Source of the DNA: Methanobacteriaceae archaeon
GTDB lineage: Archaea; Methanobacteriota; Methanobacteria; Methanobacteriales; Methanobacteriaceae
Length of the DNA: 64,000 nt
NCBI GenBank assembly: GCA_013403005.1
Contig: JACBOA010000010.1
Coordinates: 1 to 64,000 of the forward strand
Reading direction: 5' to 3'
A program made the position numbers and the translations under genes. Below are positions 25,663 to 39,664 of this stretch, piece after piece. The notes below the pieces were generated by a model. The model was not told the origin of the DNA. It saw only the letters and a program-made list of their open reading frames with translations, and searched no databases. How positions within the stretch are numbered: the stretch's first letter is position 1; each line of letters starts with the position of its first letter.

Positions 25663-26184
25663 TTAAAGCTCCTGGTAAAGTTTCATGGAGTGAACAACTG
25701 CACTTTTAGCTTTATCTGCATTTTCCCATCCCAAAATTTCGGTTTCTTTTCCTTCTAAGGTTTTGTACTCTTTGAAGAAGTGAGCTACCTCATCCAGGAA
25801 AGCTTTGGAAATATCATTTATGTTTTGAATGTCCTTGTAGTGTGGGTCTTCTACTGGCACTGCCAGGATCTTATCATCATGATCCCCACCATCTATCATG
25901 CGCATCATTCCAATGGGTCTGGATTCAATAATGCATCCAGGGAAAGTGGGCTGGTCCATGATAACCATTATATCCATGGGGTCCCCGTCGTCATAAAGAG
26001 TTTGGGGTATGATACCGTATTCTGCAGGGTAATGGAATGGGGAGTACAGCACCCGGTCCAGAGCAAATGATTCTAAATCTTTATCATATTCGTACTTGTT
26101 CCGGGACCCTTTGGGTATTTCAATAACTGCATATACTACTTCAGGAGCTGATGGCCCAGTTTTTATGTCCTTCCAGAGATTCAT
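25663..26184 (-). CDS. ppa: Inorganic pyrophosphatase
   Basis: A 173-residue family I soluble pyrophosphatase. It has the signature [11 protein letters not shown] with its three metal-binding Asp, an upstream [18 protein letters not shown], and [11 protein letters not shown]. It hydrolyses PPi and so drives nucleic-acid and aminoacyl-tRNA synthesis. I chose MNLWKDIK at 26184 because GGAGGAATT lies just upstream. The longer frame to 26208 has no family support. It precedes rpoE' in the cluster. Confidence 0.96.
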   Translation of the reverse strand: MNLWKDIKTGPSAPEVVYAVIEIPKGSRNKYEYDKDLESFALDRVLYSPFHYPAEYGIIPQTLYDDGDPMDIMVIMDQPTFPGCIIESRPIGMMRMIDGGDHDDKILAVPVEDPHYKDIQNINDISKAFLDEVAHFFKEYKTLEGKETEILGWENADKAKSAVVHSMKLYQEL

Positions 26185-26334
26185 ATTGTAATTCCTCCAT
26201 GAAATCAACCATTTTGAAGGTTGGTAAATTATAAAATTTTACTTAAATTTTTTTTAAGCTTTCACTGAATAATTGTGAGACTAATGATTTCCCGTGACAT
26301 TTTTTTTCTTTATTTGAATGTCATATGCGTTATA

Positions 26335-27956
<1,622 letters not shown>

Positions 27957-27963
27957 ATTACCC

Positions 27964-28342
<379 letters not shown>

Positions 28343-28453
28343 CTATCTCCTCCATCTTATTTTTGGTGTTTTATGTTCATATTATTTATCGTTTTTCATC
28401 ATTAGTAATGATTGAATATTATTATAGCTAAATTTTAGACTTATTTAGACTTA

Positions 28454-30232
28454 CTAGTAAATTCCCCAATTAGGATCCTCTTTCCTCTTAATATTAACCG
28501 TTTTTTGGAGTATTTCTGTTTCATCTTCATTTAAATCAGATTTCATCTCTGATTCCAGGACTTTGTAATGGCTTTCAGGGATGTCTATGTATAGCTCATC
28601 CCCTTCATCTAAATTTCGTCCAAAAACCCCGTCTTTTATGGCCATGGCCACCTTTTGTCCCTTGGAAATTGAGGGTAGATTATCACCCTTATCCTGCATA
28701 CTCTCTACAGTTCCCACTCTCTGCCCATCTTCATTTATAAGGCCACAACCCTTTTTAACACTACCTCCCAGAACTTCAATACCTGCAATAGCAGGTTTGC
28801 TCTGTCTGAAAACTAGTTTGGGCATTATACGTATTTTACCAGGTTTTATGATGGCGTCAAACCATTCTTTTTTACGGCGCTCTTCTGCAGCCCTTACCCA
28901 TTCCTGATAATCTTCAGTTAATTGGTAGATAACATTGGCAGAGAATATCTTAAGGTCGGTGTTTTTTATTTCCTCTGAAGCAGAAGGTAGTACCTTGACA
29001 TTGAAGGCAATTATAACTCCGTAGAGTTCGTTTTCCTGTCTGACTATAGATGCGTCTACCACATCTCTACGAGAAACATCCCCAATATCCGCGGCTCTTA
29101 TGGGTACTTCCATTTCCTGGAGCATGTTCACCAGTGCTTCCAGAGATCCCAATGTATCCGCTTTAACAATAACTCCCAATTCGTCAGTATCAACTTTAAT
29201 ATCCTCTATTTCATGTAAAATCTCTTCTTTGACCTTTAACAGGTCTTCCCTGGCCACACGTAATGGTGAGCCAGAAATGACATGGTCAATGTTGGGAGCT
29301 ACAATTTTGATACCTGCAGCTGCAACTACTTCATCCACCTTTTCAAAACGTTTTTTCGCGTCTCTGATTTCTTCTAAGGCTCTGGGCTTTAAAAGGGATC
29401 TTATTTTGGTGGTGATAACATCATCAGGAGTAGTGAGAACAATGGTATCTTTGTGCCGGATTATACCATCGTATATGACTGCATCAATGGTTGTTCCCAG
29501 TCCAACTTCTTCTTTAACTTCTAAAATGGTGCCCTTTGCAGGGGCATCGGCTTCTATCTGCAACTGTTCCTTTAGATACTGTTGGGCCAGTCCCAGGAGC
29601 ATGGTTAAAAGTTCTGGAATCCCTTCTCCGCTTTTGGCGCTGATGGGAATGATACTAACCTGTCTGGCAAAGTTCTCCACTCTATCGAAGCGTTCCGATT
29701 CGAAACCTTCCTGGTGAAGTATTCCCACTAATTCATAAATCTGGGTGTCGAGGGCGGTTTGTACGTTAGCTGGTTGTTTCTGGTAAGTCTGGGTGAATGA
29801 TTCTCTTTCATGGGTCTGCCACCCATATAGCTTATCCATCTTATTTGCAGCAACTATGAAGGGGGTTTTATACATTTTAAGAATGTTCAGTGCTTCATAG
29901 GTTTGAGGTTTGAATCCCTCATTCAAATCCACCATGAGTATGGCCAGATCAGCCAGGGCACCACCTCGCTTGCGAAGGGTGGTGAAGGCTTCATGGCCGG
30001 GTGTGTCTATGAAGAACAGGCCGGGGAGGGTGTCTTTAATGGTCAGTTTGTCCAGGAAAGCCCCGCAGATATTTTCAATTACTTCCATGGGGATTTCTGT
30101 GGCTCCTATGTGTTGAGTTATTCCACCTGCTTCTCTCTGAGCTATGGCACTACCTCGGATAAAGTCCAGTAGAGTGGTTTTTCCATGGTCCACATGACCC
30201 AGAACCGATACAATGGGTGATCTAATTTGCAA
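28454..30232 (-). CDS. infB: Translation initiation factor aIF5B (IF-2 family)
   Basis: About 592 residues. It promotes subunit joining and Met-tRNAi positioning. Motifs: [15 protein letters not shown] at the N-terminus, [30 protein letters not shown] and SAKSGEGI, followed by the beta-barrel domain II, domain III and a C-terminal barrel. No intein interrupts the P-loop. The longest frame extends to 30283, but TTG 30232 has GGAGGA five bases upstream and yields the usual start just before [10 protein letters not shown], so I used it. It follows ndk by about 125 bases. Confidence 0.96.
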   Translation of the reverse strand: MQIRSPIVSVLGHVDHGKTTLLDFIRGSAIAQREAGGITQHIGATEIPMEVIENICGAFLDKLTIKDTLPGLFFIDTPGHEAFTTLRKRGGALADLAILMVDLNEGFKPQTYEALNILKMYKTPFIVAANKMDKLYGWQTHERESFTQTYQKQPANVQTALDTQIYELVGILHQEGFESERFDRVENFARQVSIIPISAKSGEGIPELLTMLLGLAQQYLKEQLQIEADAPAKGTILEVKEEVGLGTTIDAVIYDGIIRHKDTIVLTTPDDVITTKIRSLLKPRALEEIRDAKKRFEKVDEVVAAAGIKIVAPNIDHVISGSPLRVAREDLLKVKEEILHEIEDIKVDTDELGVIVKADTLGSLEALVNMLQEMEVPIRAADIGDVSRRDVVDASIVRQENELYGVIIAFNVKVLPSASEEIKNTDLKIFSANVIYQLTEDYQEWVRAAEERRKKEWFDAIIKPGKIRIMPKLVFRQSKPAIAGIEVLGGSVKKGCGLINEDGQRVGTVESMQDKGDNLPSISKGQKVAMAIKDGVFGRNLDEGDELYIDIPESHYKVLESEMKSDLNEDETEILQKTVNIKRKEDPNWGIY

Positions 30233-30357
30233 GTTATCCTCCGGCCAAAAAATTGTGATGGAATCAAAAAAAGTAATTTCCACTTTTTTTAAATAAAATT
30301 CCTATTATCGCATTCTTCTATATTGTTTCTAATTTTAGAGAAGATTTGAGGTTTCTT

Positions 30358-30812
30358 TTAAGGTTCTTCATATACCAGTTCCCGGTCTGGTAGCTGGTAT
30401 GTGCAGATCTCCTCATCCTGGAAAAACAGTGCAATTTCCCTTTCTGCAGATGCAGGTGAATCAGAAGCATGGACAATGTTCCTACCAGTTTCCATGGCAA
30501 AATCACCACGGATAGTGCCTAAATCGGCTTCTTGAGGGTTAGTGGCTCCCACCATCTTTCTGATGAGGGTAATACATTCTTCTCCTTCAATAACCATTGC
30601 TAGAACGGGTCCTGAAGTAATATAGTTCACTAAATCGCCAAAAAATGGTTTTTCCTTGTGTTCAGCGTAGTGTTCTTCTGCCAGTTCTCGAGGGATTACC
30701 ATCATTTTAGCCGCCAGGATCTGGAGTCCCCGCTCTTCGAAGCGGGTTATAATCTTCCCAGTTAACCTCCGTAAAACTGCATCAGGTTTTAACATCACAA
30801 AACTTTTTTGCA

Positions 30813-30816
<4 letters not shown>
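30358..30816 (-). CDS. ndk: Nucleoside diphosphate kinase
   Basis: The 152-residue kinase transfers the gamma phosphate between nucleoside triphosphates and diphosphates via a phosphohistidine. The active-site segment [10 protein letters not shown] (His about 116) and the N-terminal [11 protein letters not shown] are intact. Its ATG overlaps the rpl24e stop (ATGA), showing translational coupling within the ribosomal cluster. A second ATG follows directly, so the start is uncertain by one residue. Confidence 0.97.
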
Positions 30817-30974
<158 letters not shown>

Positions 30975-30990
30975 GGTGTCACCTTTTTAT

Positions 30991-31197
<207 letters not shown>

Positions 31198-31245
31198 ATC
31201 ATCACCTTAAATAGTGGGAAGGTTTTTCCCTTCCGTGAAAGTTAA

Positions 31246-31619
<374 letters not shown>

Positions 31620-31643
31620 AATTTACCTCCTTTTTCATCTGGG

Positions 31644-31680
<37 letters not shown>

Positions 31681-31690
31681 GCTTTGATAA

Positions 31691-31704
31691 CTGATATATA
31701 TCAG
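31691..31704 (-). promoter_or_regulatory. TATA-like palindrome upstream of rpl7ae
   Basis: CTGATATATATCAG is a perfect 14-bp palindrome about 75 bases before the rpl7ae ATG. Its GATATATATC core would serve as the TATA box, giving a leader of about 50 bases. The same bases could bind a dimeric regulator. Confidence 0.45.
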
Positions 31705-31771
31705 ATATGCTGTTTATGAAGTTCTGGTTCCGATGATCGACCAAAAATTCTAATTTTAAACTTAAATTAAT

Positions 31772-31789
31772 ATTTTAGAATTCTAAAAT
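31772..31789. promoter_or_regulatory. 18-bp palindrome upstream of translation cluster
   Basis: ATTTTAGAATTCTAAAAT is a perfect inverted repeat centred at 31780/31781. Related half sites CTAATTTTA occur at 31666-31674 and 31750-31758, so the TAAAATTAG element appears several times around the rpl7ae promoter. No function is known. Confidence 0.35.
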
Positions 31790-31804
31790 TAGATGTAACA
31801 AAAT

Positions 31805-32164
31805 TAGTTGATTACAGTATATATACTTTACTTGACTTTCAATGAACTAAAAACCATAATCATAAAATTGTTTCCCTATTAAAGTATGATCAATGTAAAA
31901 GTGAGTTGATTTATTTTTTCTGGAGATTTATTGGATATTCGGTCATATTAACTTTCATTATAGTATTCATATTCATATTCATTATTCTTCTGTGATTGTA
32001 ATTTGCTGTATTTTTAAGGTCTATTATGTTGTCATGATCTTTACGTACATTCGACGAAAAATTGAGGAATTGTGGAATGGTATAACGAAGTCAATTAAGT
32101 AAAAAACAGATGATTATATTGGTTTTAAATATTTATAAAAAGAAAAGAAAAAAGGAAGGTTAAC
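31805..32164. other. Intergenic region between histone B and rpl7ae regulatory DNA
   Basis: AT-rich, no gene recognised. The histone transcript must end here and the translation-cluster promoter region begins; poly-T tracts on the minus strand near 32130-32155 could be the histone terminator. Confidence 0.4.
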
Positions 32165-32409
<245 letters not shown>

Positions 32410-32420
32410 TGCCGTACTCC

Positions 32421-32430
32421 TATATATATG
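32421..32430 (-). promoter_or_regulatory. TATA box of histone B gene
   Basis: CATATATATA on the minus strand, about 55 bases before the histone ATG and about 22 bases before the inverted repeat described at 32386-32405. Confidence 0.5.
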
Positions 32431-32604
32431 TATCGTTAAAAGCACTGATTATTCGGTGATCCATATGTTATTGGGTCATGTCATGATGATCCCTATAATC
32501 TTGGGACACCACATGACAAATCATATGATCTTGAGTCAAAAAGTAAAAATTGGGATATAGAAATAGTCCAGATCATCCAGAAAAAAAAGGTTAAGTAAAA
32601 TCTT

Positions 32605-33801
32605 TTAGATTTCCTTTATAATCTTTGAAAGAGCTTTTATATCCGCATCTACTTCAACCGGTTCTTCACATGCATTGATTGCCACATTAGGGTCTTTGAG
32701 TACATGTCCTGTCACCACGCACACGATTTGTTCGCCCTTATCCACTTTACCGGAATTAACCAGTTTTATAAGCCCTGCAATGGATGCTGCTGAAGCCGGT
32801 TCAACTCCAATTCCTTCGGTTCTGGCTAAAAGTTTCTGAGCACTTAAGATCTCCTCATCACTTACAGTTTCAGCCAAACCATCAGACTCATAAATGGCAC
32901 GGATGGCCTTTCTGGCACTGACTGGTGCACCAATACGAATGGCTGTGGCTACTGTTTCAGGGTGTTCCACAGGCACAATGTCATCCTGACCTTCCCATAC
33001 CGCATGAGCTATAGGAGCAGCTCCTTCAGCCTGAATTCCAGTCATACAGGGAAGATCATCTATAAAACCAGCTCTGTAAAATTCAGTTATTCCCTTCCAG
33101 ATGGCTGAGATGTTCCCCGCATTTCCCACAGGTAATATGATTCTGTCGGGAGATTTCCATCCCAAATCATCAACTATCTCGAATCCAATGGATTTTTGAC
33201 CCTCTAATCTGTAGGGATTCACAGAATTTAAAAGATATAACTGACCTTGCAATGCCAGAGTGGTGATTGCCTCTAAAGCCTGATCGAAGTTACCCCTCAC
33301 GGATATAACTTCGGCTCCGTGAAACATGGCCTGAGCCAGTTTTCCCAGAGCGACTTTACCTGCAGGTAAGAGTACTGCGCACTTCAAACCAGCTCTTGCA
33401 GCGTAAGCGGCCAGTGATGCAGAGGTGTTCCCTGTGGAAGCGCAACCTACGGTGTCCACACCCAATTCAAGGGCTTTGGTAATCCCCACACTCATACCCC
33501 TATCTTTAAAGCTGCCAGTGGGATTAGAACCTTCAACCTTAACGTAGAGTTCAACTCCTAATTCTTTACCCAGTTTATCACACTTGCAAAATGGAGTTCC
33601 TCCTTCATCCAGACTCACTATTCTATCTGGATCTACAGGCATGAACTCCTTATATTTCCACATGGTAGATTTACGGCACTTAAAAACCTCTTTTGATACA
33701 TCTGCTTGGCAGATGACTTCCAGTATGGAATTGCATTTACTACAGGTATATATTATTTCATCATCAGGATATTCTGCTCCGCAAGATATACATTTCATCA
33801 T
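32605..33801 (-). CDS. thrC: Threonine synthase
   Basis: The 398-residue PLP enzyme converts O-phosphohomoserine to threonine. The N-terminus has a rubredoxin-like zinc ribbon (CISCGAEYP, CSKCNS). The PLP lysine is in NPTGSFKDRGMS (about K99), and the phosphate loop GNAGNISAIWKG follows. Length and architecture match the archaeal short form. It is a single gene between the SpoIIM-like gene and histone B. Confidence 0.96.
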   Translation of the reverse strand: MMKCISCGAEYPDDEIIYTCSKCNSILEVICQADVSKEVFKCRKSTMWKYKEFMPVDPDRIVSLDEGGTPFCKCDKLGKELGVELYVKVEGSNPTGSFKDRGMSVGITKALELGVDTVGCASTGNTSASLAAYAARAGLKCAVLLPAGKVALGKLAQAMFHGAEVISVRGNFDQALEAITTLALQGQLYLLNSVNPYRLEGQKSIGFEIVDDLGWKSPDRIILPVGNAGNISAIWKGITEFYRAGFIDDLPCMTGIQAEGAAPIAHAVWEGQDDIVPVEHPETVATAIRIGAPVSARKAIRAIYESDGLAETVSDEEILSAQKLLARTEGIGVEPASAASIAGLIKLVNSGKVDKGEQIVCVVTGHVLKDPNVAINACEEPVEVDADIKALSKIIKEI

Positions 33802-34072
33802 AAAATCACCCTAAATTAAAATGGTCCATGAAATTTTTCAATTGAATCCCATTGAATTATGCAAATAACATTATCAAAAAAACTAATTGATTTCATTAAA
33901 TTAGTCGTTTTTAGTTATTTCTCGAGAATAAAATATCTCGGGATACGGTTATAAAACTATTGTCAAATAAAATCTAACAAATTTCAGCAGGTTTTTTGCC
34001 AGAAAATGTGAATTTCCCAAATAATAACTAAACTAATACTCTTATATTAACAGTATTTGTAAGTATTACAAA

Positions 34073-34705
34073 TCATAAAATGCCTTTTATGTAATTTGCC
34101 CATGTTATGGTGAAGTTTGCCTCGATTATGGCTGCAATTATTATAAGAATAACTGCAATGGCCAACATAATTAGCGTATCCTTGAAATCATCTAGATTCA
34201 CTTCCAATAAATATTTAAGCTGGTTAGATATTGAGAAATCTGTTTGTATGTGAACTAAACCTTTTATAACGTTTAAGACAGTGTGACCCAGTTTAAAACC
34301 AGCTGCACCTGCGATTATGATTCCTAATATCTCAAACACACCATGTGGAATGGTGTAAATAATGAAATCACCAAGAGAAAATTGAGATGCTGTGTAACCA
34401 ATGAATATTCCATTGCTTATGAGGAAGTAAGCAGTTATAATGCCTAAAATTATTCCACCGGCATAGATCATCAGTATAATCTTAATATTATTGAAAAACA
34501 GGGAAGTGGTGGTGAGCTGTAATTCTCCCTCAACCACACGTCTTTTAAAATTTCCTAGCATGGATGATAAGATTGGATCTAACAGCCAGGCAAAGGCGTA
34601 TCCTATAAAAAGAGAGGATATGAATATAGCGGCTGATAAAATTAAATAACTCTCGTTACGATTATAGAGTCCAGTAAATAAACCTTCATACCGTTCTTTG
34701 CCCAT
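34073..34705 (-). CDS. SpoIIM-like (DUF95) integral membrane protein
   Basis: The 210-residue protein has about five or six membrane segments. It carries the SpoIIM/DUF95 family marks FFNNIKIILMIYAGG, FLISNGIFIGY and IPHGVFEILGIIIAGAAGFKLG. In spore-forming bacteria SpoIIM acts in engulfment. Archaeal relatives have no spore role, and their function is unknown. It lies 32 bases downstream of trpS and probably shares its transcript. Confidence 0.87.
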   Translation of the reverse strand: MGKERYEGLFTGLYNRNESYLILSAAIFISSLFIGYAFAWLLDPILSSMLGNFKRRVVEGELQLTTTSLFFNNIKIILMIYAGGIILGIITAYFLISNGIFIGYTASQFSLGDFIIYTIPHGVFEILGIIIAGAAGFKLGHTVLNVIKGLVHIQTDFSISNQLKYLLEVNLDDFKDTLIMLAIAVILIIIAAIIEANFTITWANYIKGIL

Positions 34706-34737
34706 TTTTAAGCTCCTAATTCTTTATTAGTTTTGTA

Positions 34738-35829
34738 TTACTTTAATATATTTTCAGCCTTATCTTTAGCTTTTTCCCTTTTCTCTTGGAGGTCAGTAAA
34801 GAAATCTCTTATTAATTCTGCTGCATTTGCTTTGCACTCCCCACACATAATACTGCCATCTTTACATTGATGGTAGATATCTTTTAAATCAGAGTCAGAA
34901 TGCATTAGATGGTAAAGTAACATCTCATAAACAACACATTCATCTGGAATGCCTCCCATTTCCTGTTGTTCTTTTAAACTTTCTCTTCCACCAGTTTTAG
35001 CCGATCTTAATTTCTTTTCAGCTTCTTCTGGAGAGTCACTGAGGAAAATAGCAGTTTTTGGTTTGCTGCTGGACATCTTACCTCCTGTTAGTCCAGTGAT
35101 GAATCGGTGGTAGGTGGAGGAGGGACTTATGAAATGGAATTTTGATTGGAATCTTTCAGCTATGTCCCTTGTAAGGCGGATATGAGGGTCCTGATCAGGT
35201 CCCACAGGAACCACAATGGGTTTAGGTCCACCTAATTCCTCCAGTTGGGGGTGCAGTATATCAGCCACTTGTATAAGTGGTGTGTAGAGATGTGCTATGT
35301 TGGTTGAACCTGAAAAACCATATATAGATTTCATTTCGTTTAAATTCACTCTTTTAGCCAGTTTATATGCCAAATCGCCCACTGTTTTGTTTTCAGATTG
35401 TAAGTAAATATGCAGATTTTCATTATCAGGATCCAGGCCTAGAGCAATGTAATTTGTGATGTATTCTTCAATGGCAATCTTTTTTGCATCTTCAAAGCTC
35501 ATTCCCCTGGCGGAGTAGGATTCCATGTCAGCAATGGGGATATAGATTTCAGCACCTTTCTCCTGGTACCAGATGAGTTGATCCACAATCATTTTGTGGC
35601 CTATATGCATTTTACCACTGGGCATCATTCCGGTAACCACAGCAAAGGCTGATTTTTCACGCATTGCCTTTAAAATCCTGCCGTAATCTCGATGCCCGAA
35701 AACAATCCCCCTGCGCATCAGCATGTGAGGATTTTCCAGTTCACCTAAAAGGTCTTGGAAGGGTTTTATTCCAAATTCTTGGATTAGCTTTTCATAGTTT
35801 ACTAGGGCTGAACTCCATGGATCAATCAA
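34738..35829 (-). CDS. trpS: Tryptophanyl-tRNA synthetase
   Basis: The 363-residue class I synthetase of archaeal/eukaryotic type has the HIGH-type motif in [10 protein letters not shown] and the KMSKS-type motif as [18 protein letters not shown] and [13 protein letters not shown] segments bind the adenylate. A CxxC-containing C-terminal region ([10 protein letters not shown]) is typical. The longest frame's ATG at 35829 has a GGTGAT site close by. The SpoIIM-like gene follows. Confidence 0.95.
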   Translation of the reverse strand: MIDPWSSALVNYEKLIQEFGIKPFQDLLGELENPHMLMRRGIVFGHRDYGRILKAMREKSAFAVVTGMMPSGKMHIGHKMIVDQLIWYQEKGAEIYIPIADMESYSARGMSFEDAKKIAIEEYITNYIALGLDPDNENLHIYLQSENKTVGDLAYKLAKRVNLNEMKSIYGFSGSTNIAHLYTPLIQVADILHPQLEELGGPKPIVVPVGPDQDPHIRLTRDIAERFQSKFHFISPSSTYHRFITGLTGGKMSSSKPKTAIFLSDSPEEAEKKLRSAKTGGRESLKEQQEMGGIPDECVVYEMLLYHLMHSDSDLKDIYHQCKDGSIMCGECKANAAELIRDFFTDLQEKREKAKDKAENILK

Positions 35830-35964
35830 TAAATCACCTTAAATGATAATAAACATTATTCACAAGGATATAAATGTTATGATAATTATCGTTGTTCAAT
35901 TGTTTTATATAGTTTCTTCTTGCTCTTAGATATGGTTAGGTCAATATAGTGTAGTCCACTAAGA

Positions 35965-36477
35965 TTATGGTCTGGTCCACTCAACATTGTAGTAAGTGAT
36001 ATCTTGTTCATCATCCACCACTGCCAGTAGGAGTTTCTTGTTAACTCCGTGGGCCACACGAACGTAACTGGAGAAGTTGGCGATGGATATGTCCTGGTTC
36101 TCATTAACTACTTTCACCACAAAATCAGAATGACCGTCACCTGGAGATTTACCCCTTTCATATAATCTAAACTCGGAACCATACTTGAAACCTGTTTTAA
36201 CAATGTATCCCCTGTTGCGAAGGTCTCTGAATACAATATATTTATAGAGAAGGCCTTTTTCCTGGATCATTCCCCACATCTCATGGACTGAAACTTCTCT
36301 ATTATCATCCAGAATATTTATTTTTCCTTTTTCCTGAAGGTAAAGAGCCTCCATAATTGAAATTTGCAGTTCATCCTGGTTAAATTTACCAAAATGACTT
36401 TTTTCATTAAGTGCAACAGCTTTTTTGTTTTTAATGATTACTAGTTCTCCTTTCAGTTCCGCGTCCATGTTTTTCAC
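35965..36477 (-). CDS. endA: tRNA-intron endonuclease
   Basis: The 170-residue homotetrameric-type splicing endonuclease excises introns at bulge-helix-bulge sites in pre-tRNA and pre-rRNA. The catalytic triad is visible: Tyr in FRLYERG, His in GDGHSDFVV, Lys in GVNKKLLLAVVDDE. Length corresponds to the one-domain alpha-4 form. A 72-codon frame overlapping its end (35886-36104) is a shadow. Confidence 0.95.
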   Translation of the reverse strand: MKNMDAELKGELVIIKNKKAVALNEKSHFGKFNQDELQISIMEALYLQEKGKINILDDNREVSVHEMWGMIQEKGLLYKYIVFRDLRNRGYIVKTGFKYGSEFRLYERGKSPGDGHSDFVVKVVNENQDISIANFSSYVRVAHGVNKKLLLAVVDDEQDITYYNVEWTRP

Positions 36478-36604
36478 CTTAACTTCATTCGCTTAGCTTT
36501 CTGGGAGGTTTTGAAGGAGTTTTTTAGTTAAAAAAGATCGAATTTTCCGGACATGGACATGCTTTTTTGAGAAATTTTTTGAGAAATTATACTCAGTATG
36601 ATGA

Positions 36605-37186
36605 TTAATCTCGGGCATGCAACTTTTTCAGATCATTTTCTTTTTTACCTAATCGTACCATAAAAGCTGCTATAAGTCCATCCAAGAATAAAAGAGTGCT
36701 GTCTTCGAAAAGAGTCCCCATTGGGGTTAAATCATCGTAATTTCCCTTTAAAACATGGGAGGTGTAATACTTCCAGGGCACCTTACTTTTACTTTCAATA
36801 TTAACCACGACATCTGCATTCCTGCCAACTGTGGATTCAGGGTCGGTGGTAATTCCTACTACTTTAGTACCCACTTCTCTGGCAGTTCCAGATGCTATGG
36901 CAACGGTTTTGGTTTCACCGGAACCGGAAATAGCTACCAAACAGTCCTTGTCAGTGAGGGCAGGGGTGGTAACATCACCCACCACGTAAACTCGAAATCC
37001 CAGGTGCATAAGGCGCATGGCAAAAGCCTTACCTACCAGTTCAGATCTCCCACTTCCCACAATAAAAATGGAATCTGCATCAAGGATGCACTGGATCATC
37101 TCTTCTACCCGTTCCTCATTGATACGGTCGATAACTTCCAGGGTGTGTTTGGCTATTCCTTCTGCGGTTTTTTTTATGTATTCCAT
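36605..37186 (-). CDS. hxlB: 6-phospho-3-hexuloisomerase
   Basis: The 193-residue SIS-domain isomerase interconverts 3-hexulose-6-phosphate and fructose-6-phosphate. It carries IFIVGSGRSELVGKAF, GDVTTPALTDKDCLVAISGSGETKT (sugar-phosphate loop, read in parts) and a C-terminal LFEDSTLLFLDGL. In methanogens the reversed ribulose monophosphate pathway makes pentose phosphates for nucleotide synthesis. Its partner hexulose-phosphate synthase is not next to it here. Confidence 0.93.
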   Translation of the reverse strand: MEYIKKTAEGIAKHTLEVIDRINEERVEEMIQCILDADSIFIVGSGRSELVGKAFAMRLMHLGFRVYVVGDVTTPALTDKDCLVAISGSGETKTVAIASGTAREVGTKVVGITTDPESTVGRNADVVVNIESKSKVPWKYYTSHVLKGNYDDLTPMGTLFEDSTLLFLDGLIAAFMVRLGKKENDLKKLHARD

Positions 37187-37289
37187 AATCCACTTACCTT
37201 TTTTTAGTGTTTTAGTTGATGTTTAAATTTTTATTATTAGATATTTATATGTTGATTCATTTTGAAATTTTCTAAGTCTTATTAGAGGA

Positions 37290-37961
37290 TTAGAGGCCGG
37301 TTATTCTTATTCCTGCCAGTTTTATTTTGTTACGAATGTTGAGGTTAATCAGGAGGGGTGTTATTTTTTCAACAATCCTGGCGTTTTCCAGGGGACCGCA
37401 ATCAATGGCCCTGACTCCAGGTATAATCTCTGCTAATTTCATGGCTGCTTTTTTTGCTTCTGCATCATCTCCTGAGATCAGGCAGTCGCAGTCTATCTCA
37501 TTTTCAATGGTGGTCAGGCTGGCAGCACTGATGTTATTGAAGGCAGATACCACCCGTACATTTTTATCTTTTAAGAAGTTAGCTGTTCTTTCAGCGGCAG
37601 AGCCATCCCACATGTTAACATATCTCACTGGACTTCCACCCAGACAACTTTCCATGGGAACCGTGGCATCAATCAGTATCTTACCCTCTACATGGTCTTT
37701 GATACTTTTTAAGGTAACCATCTGGGCCTGCAGTGGTACAGTTAGAATCAGAAGATCTGCTTCTCTTGCAGCTTCTTCATTGGTCATTCCCCGCACATTG
37801 GGACATTCATCATGTTTTAACATATTTTCAATGACGTTAACAGCATTTTCAGCTTTTTTAACATCCCTTGACCCTACAATTACCTGTTCACCCCCTTTTG
37901 CAAATCTGAGTGCCAATCCAAGTCCCTGATCACCAGTTCCACCGATTATTCCGATTTTCAA
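37290..37961 (-). CDS. npdG: F420-dependent NADP oxidoreductase
   Basis: About 223 residues. It transfers hydride between reduced F420 and NADP, giving NADPH for biosynthesis. The N-terminal NADP-binding motif KIGIIGGTGDQGLGLALR, then VIVGSRDVKKAE, NISAASL and DCLISGDD match the methanogen enzyme. The longest frame begins at ATG 37970, but AGGGGAT overlaps that ATG. TTG at 37961 is well placed behind it and gives the usual MKIGIIGG start. Single gene; mobile-element debris begins just upstream. Confidence 0.93.
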   Translation of the reverse strand: MKIGIIGGTGDQGLGLALRFAKGGEQVIVGSRDVKKAENAVNVIENMLKHDECPNVRGMTNEEAAREADLLILTVPLQAQMVTLKSIKDHVEGKILIDATVPMESCLGGSPVRYVNMWDGSAAERTANFLKDKNVRVVSAFNNISAASLTTIENEIDCDCLISGDDAEAKKAAMKLAEIIPGVRAIDCGPLENARIVEKITPLLINLNIRNKIKLAGIRITGL

Positions 37962-38110
37962 AGAAAACATCCCCTTTAATTATTTACTAAATCCTTTTTC
38001 GCAGATATTTTGATTTTTTATATTAATATTTTTTGGTGTTGACCATTTAAAATACTGAAGTTTGATATAGTAGTTAGGATCATATTTTATATATAAAGAG
38101 ATGTGTTTTA

Positions 38111-38880
38111 ATGGGTGTTCGTGGTCCTAAACCTGGTTTTGTGGATGTGGCTTGTCCTAATAAGAGCTGTGCAGATTACGGGGAAACTAAAAAAGGCAAT
38201 ATTGTGGGTAATGGAACTTACCAGACAAAAATGGTCCTGTTCACAAATTTATTTGTCGAACATGCTCTAAAAGCTTCACTTCATATTCAAACACAATATT
38301 ACACGATTTAAGAACTGATGAAGATACAGTTTTTTTAGCTTTGAAAATGATTTTAAAAGGCATGAGTTTACGAGGAACAGCAGAAGTTTTAGGTGTTAAA
38401 CTGGATACTGTGCGCAGATGGCTGCGCATAGCAGCCGAACACAGTGAAGAAATAAACAAAGTCCTTATGAAAGATATAAAAGCGGATAAAGTGGAGTTAG
38501 ATGAATTATGGACTTTTGTTAAAAAAAAACAGTTCCAAAAATGGAGCATGAATCAGAAGACGAAAGATGGATTTGGCTAAGCTTCGCACCCGAACACAGA
38601 CTAATCTTAGCAGCCTACGCAAGCTCCACGAATCTAGATGTGGCTGATAAGATTGTTAAACAAACTGATGATAGGCTAAAAAAAATCACCTTTATCCGGC
38701 AATGACGGAAAAAATACTACGCACAAGCATTATTTGACTGATATGCTTATATTAAGGACTTCAAGGACTTCCAAGATAGGAAAACGGGATGTCCACCGAA
38801 ACCGAAACAAATGCTCTTTGGAAGATTTATAAGTATGCCCAATTAGTGAAGGAACGATAAGGATGGAAAGTTTTATTGGG
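38111..38880 (+). pseudogene. Decayed IS1-family-like transposase
   Basis: The first frame gives MGVRGPKPGF and a zinc-finger half CPNKSCADYG. A shift in the A-run near 38227 leads to KFICRTCSKSF and the HTH part (GMSLRGTAEVLGVKLDTVRRW) and DELWTFVKKKQ. Another shift near 38530 gives EDERWIWLSFAPEHRLILA and VADKIVKQTDDRLKK, and a further one YAQALF. Zinc ribbon, HTH and the DELWTF / W-I-W-x-x-F-A pattern fit IS1-type transposases of archaea. At least three shifts exclude activity. I could not identify its terminal inverted repeats with confidence. Confidence 0.75.
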
Positions 38881-39039
38881 AGATGTATTATTCTGTTTTA
38901 AAACGTCTAAATAAAGAATTTAAAAAGTATATGGGTGGAAATAGGAAATATAATCCTTTGATTCAACAGATATCCATATTTAGAATATGATCTTGACAAA
39001 TCTTGACAAAAATAGTATTATGATGATAGAACTTTAGAA

Positions 39040-39663
39040 GAAAAAGTGGGTATGAATTTGGCTTTTTTAGCTCAAAAAGCAAATTTATTGGAGTTAAATT
39101 AACAAATAGCTATGAATATAGACATATTTCAACCATTGACCATACTATTCACCCTGGAGCAGTTTATGTACAGCCAAATTTTATCTTGAAATCCTAGAAG
39201 ACCTAAAAATTGAAGAAGGATACTAAAACAGGGGATTTAGTACTTGCCGTGTAAAGGCTATTTCAGTTTTAAAAACTATGGGTTTGGATTAACTGGACTA
39301 ATAAAAATCATTCCTTTAATCTGACCATAAAAAATGCACGCGAAAATATAAGGGTTTTCAGCCAATTTAAATACTCATTAGGGTTGTGTGGCGTGGAAAT
39401 CCATTAAAAACATTTATAAAGATGATTAGTAACTAAATTAGATAAACTATAAGATAAATGGGTGATTTAAAGTCTATTAAAAGCAAAATCGAAGATTTTA
39501 TCAAATTCTTCAAGAATGGAGTAGGATATGAACAAGTACCTTCTTATACATACAAATCAGTAGCAAAAACCACATATCATAAGTGTACTTTAAGAGCCCT
39601 AATAGCTAATACTAATCCAAACTAAAACTTCATAACAAGCAAATTACAGCAACTCGCTGAAAT
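39040..39663 (+). pseudogene. Decayed DDE transposase (IS4/IS5-like)
   Basis: Several short frames in order read YRHISTIDHTIHPGAVYVQP, LEILEDLKIEEGY, then KIIPLI, then DLKSIKSKIEDFIKFFKNGV, YTYKSVAKTTYHK and ITSKLQQLAEM. The tail (S-K-I-E-D-F-x-K-F-F, YT-x-KSVAKT) is typical of the C-terminus of IS4/IS5-type transposases found in methanogens. It is strongly degraded, with several stops and shifts. A MITE copy is inserted directly after it. Family assignment is tentative. Confidence 0.55.
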
Positions 39664-39664
39664 G

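Noticed and set aside
28454..30232. Intein in aIF5B
   Set aside because: The P-loop region runs without insertion and the length is that of an intein-free protein.
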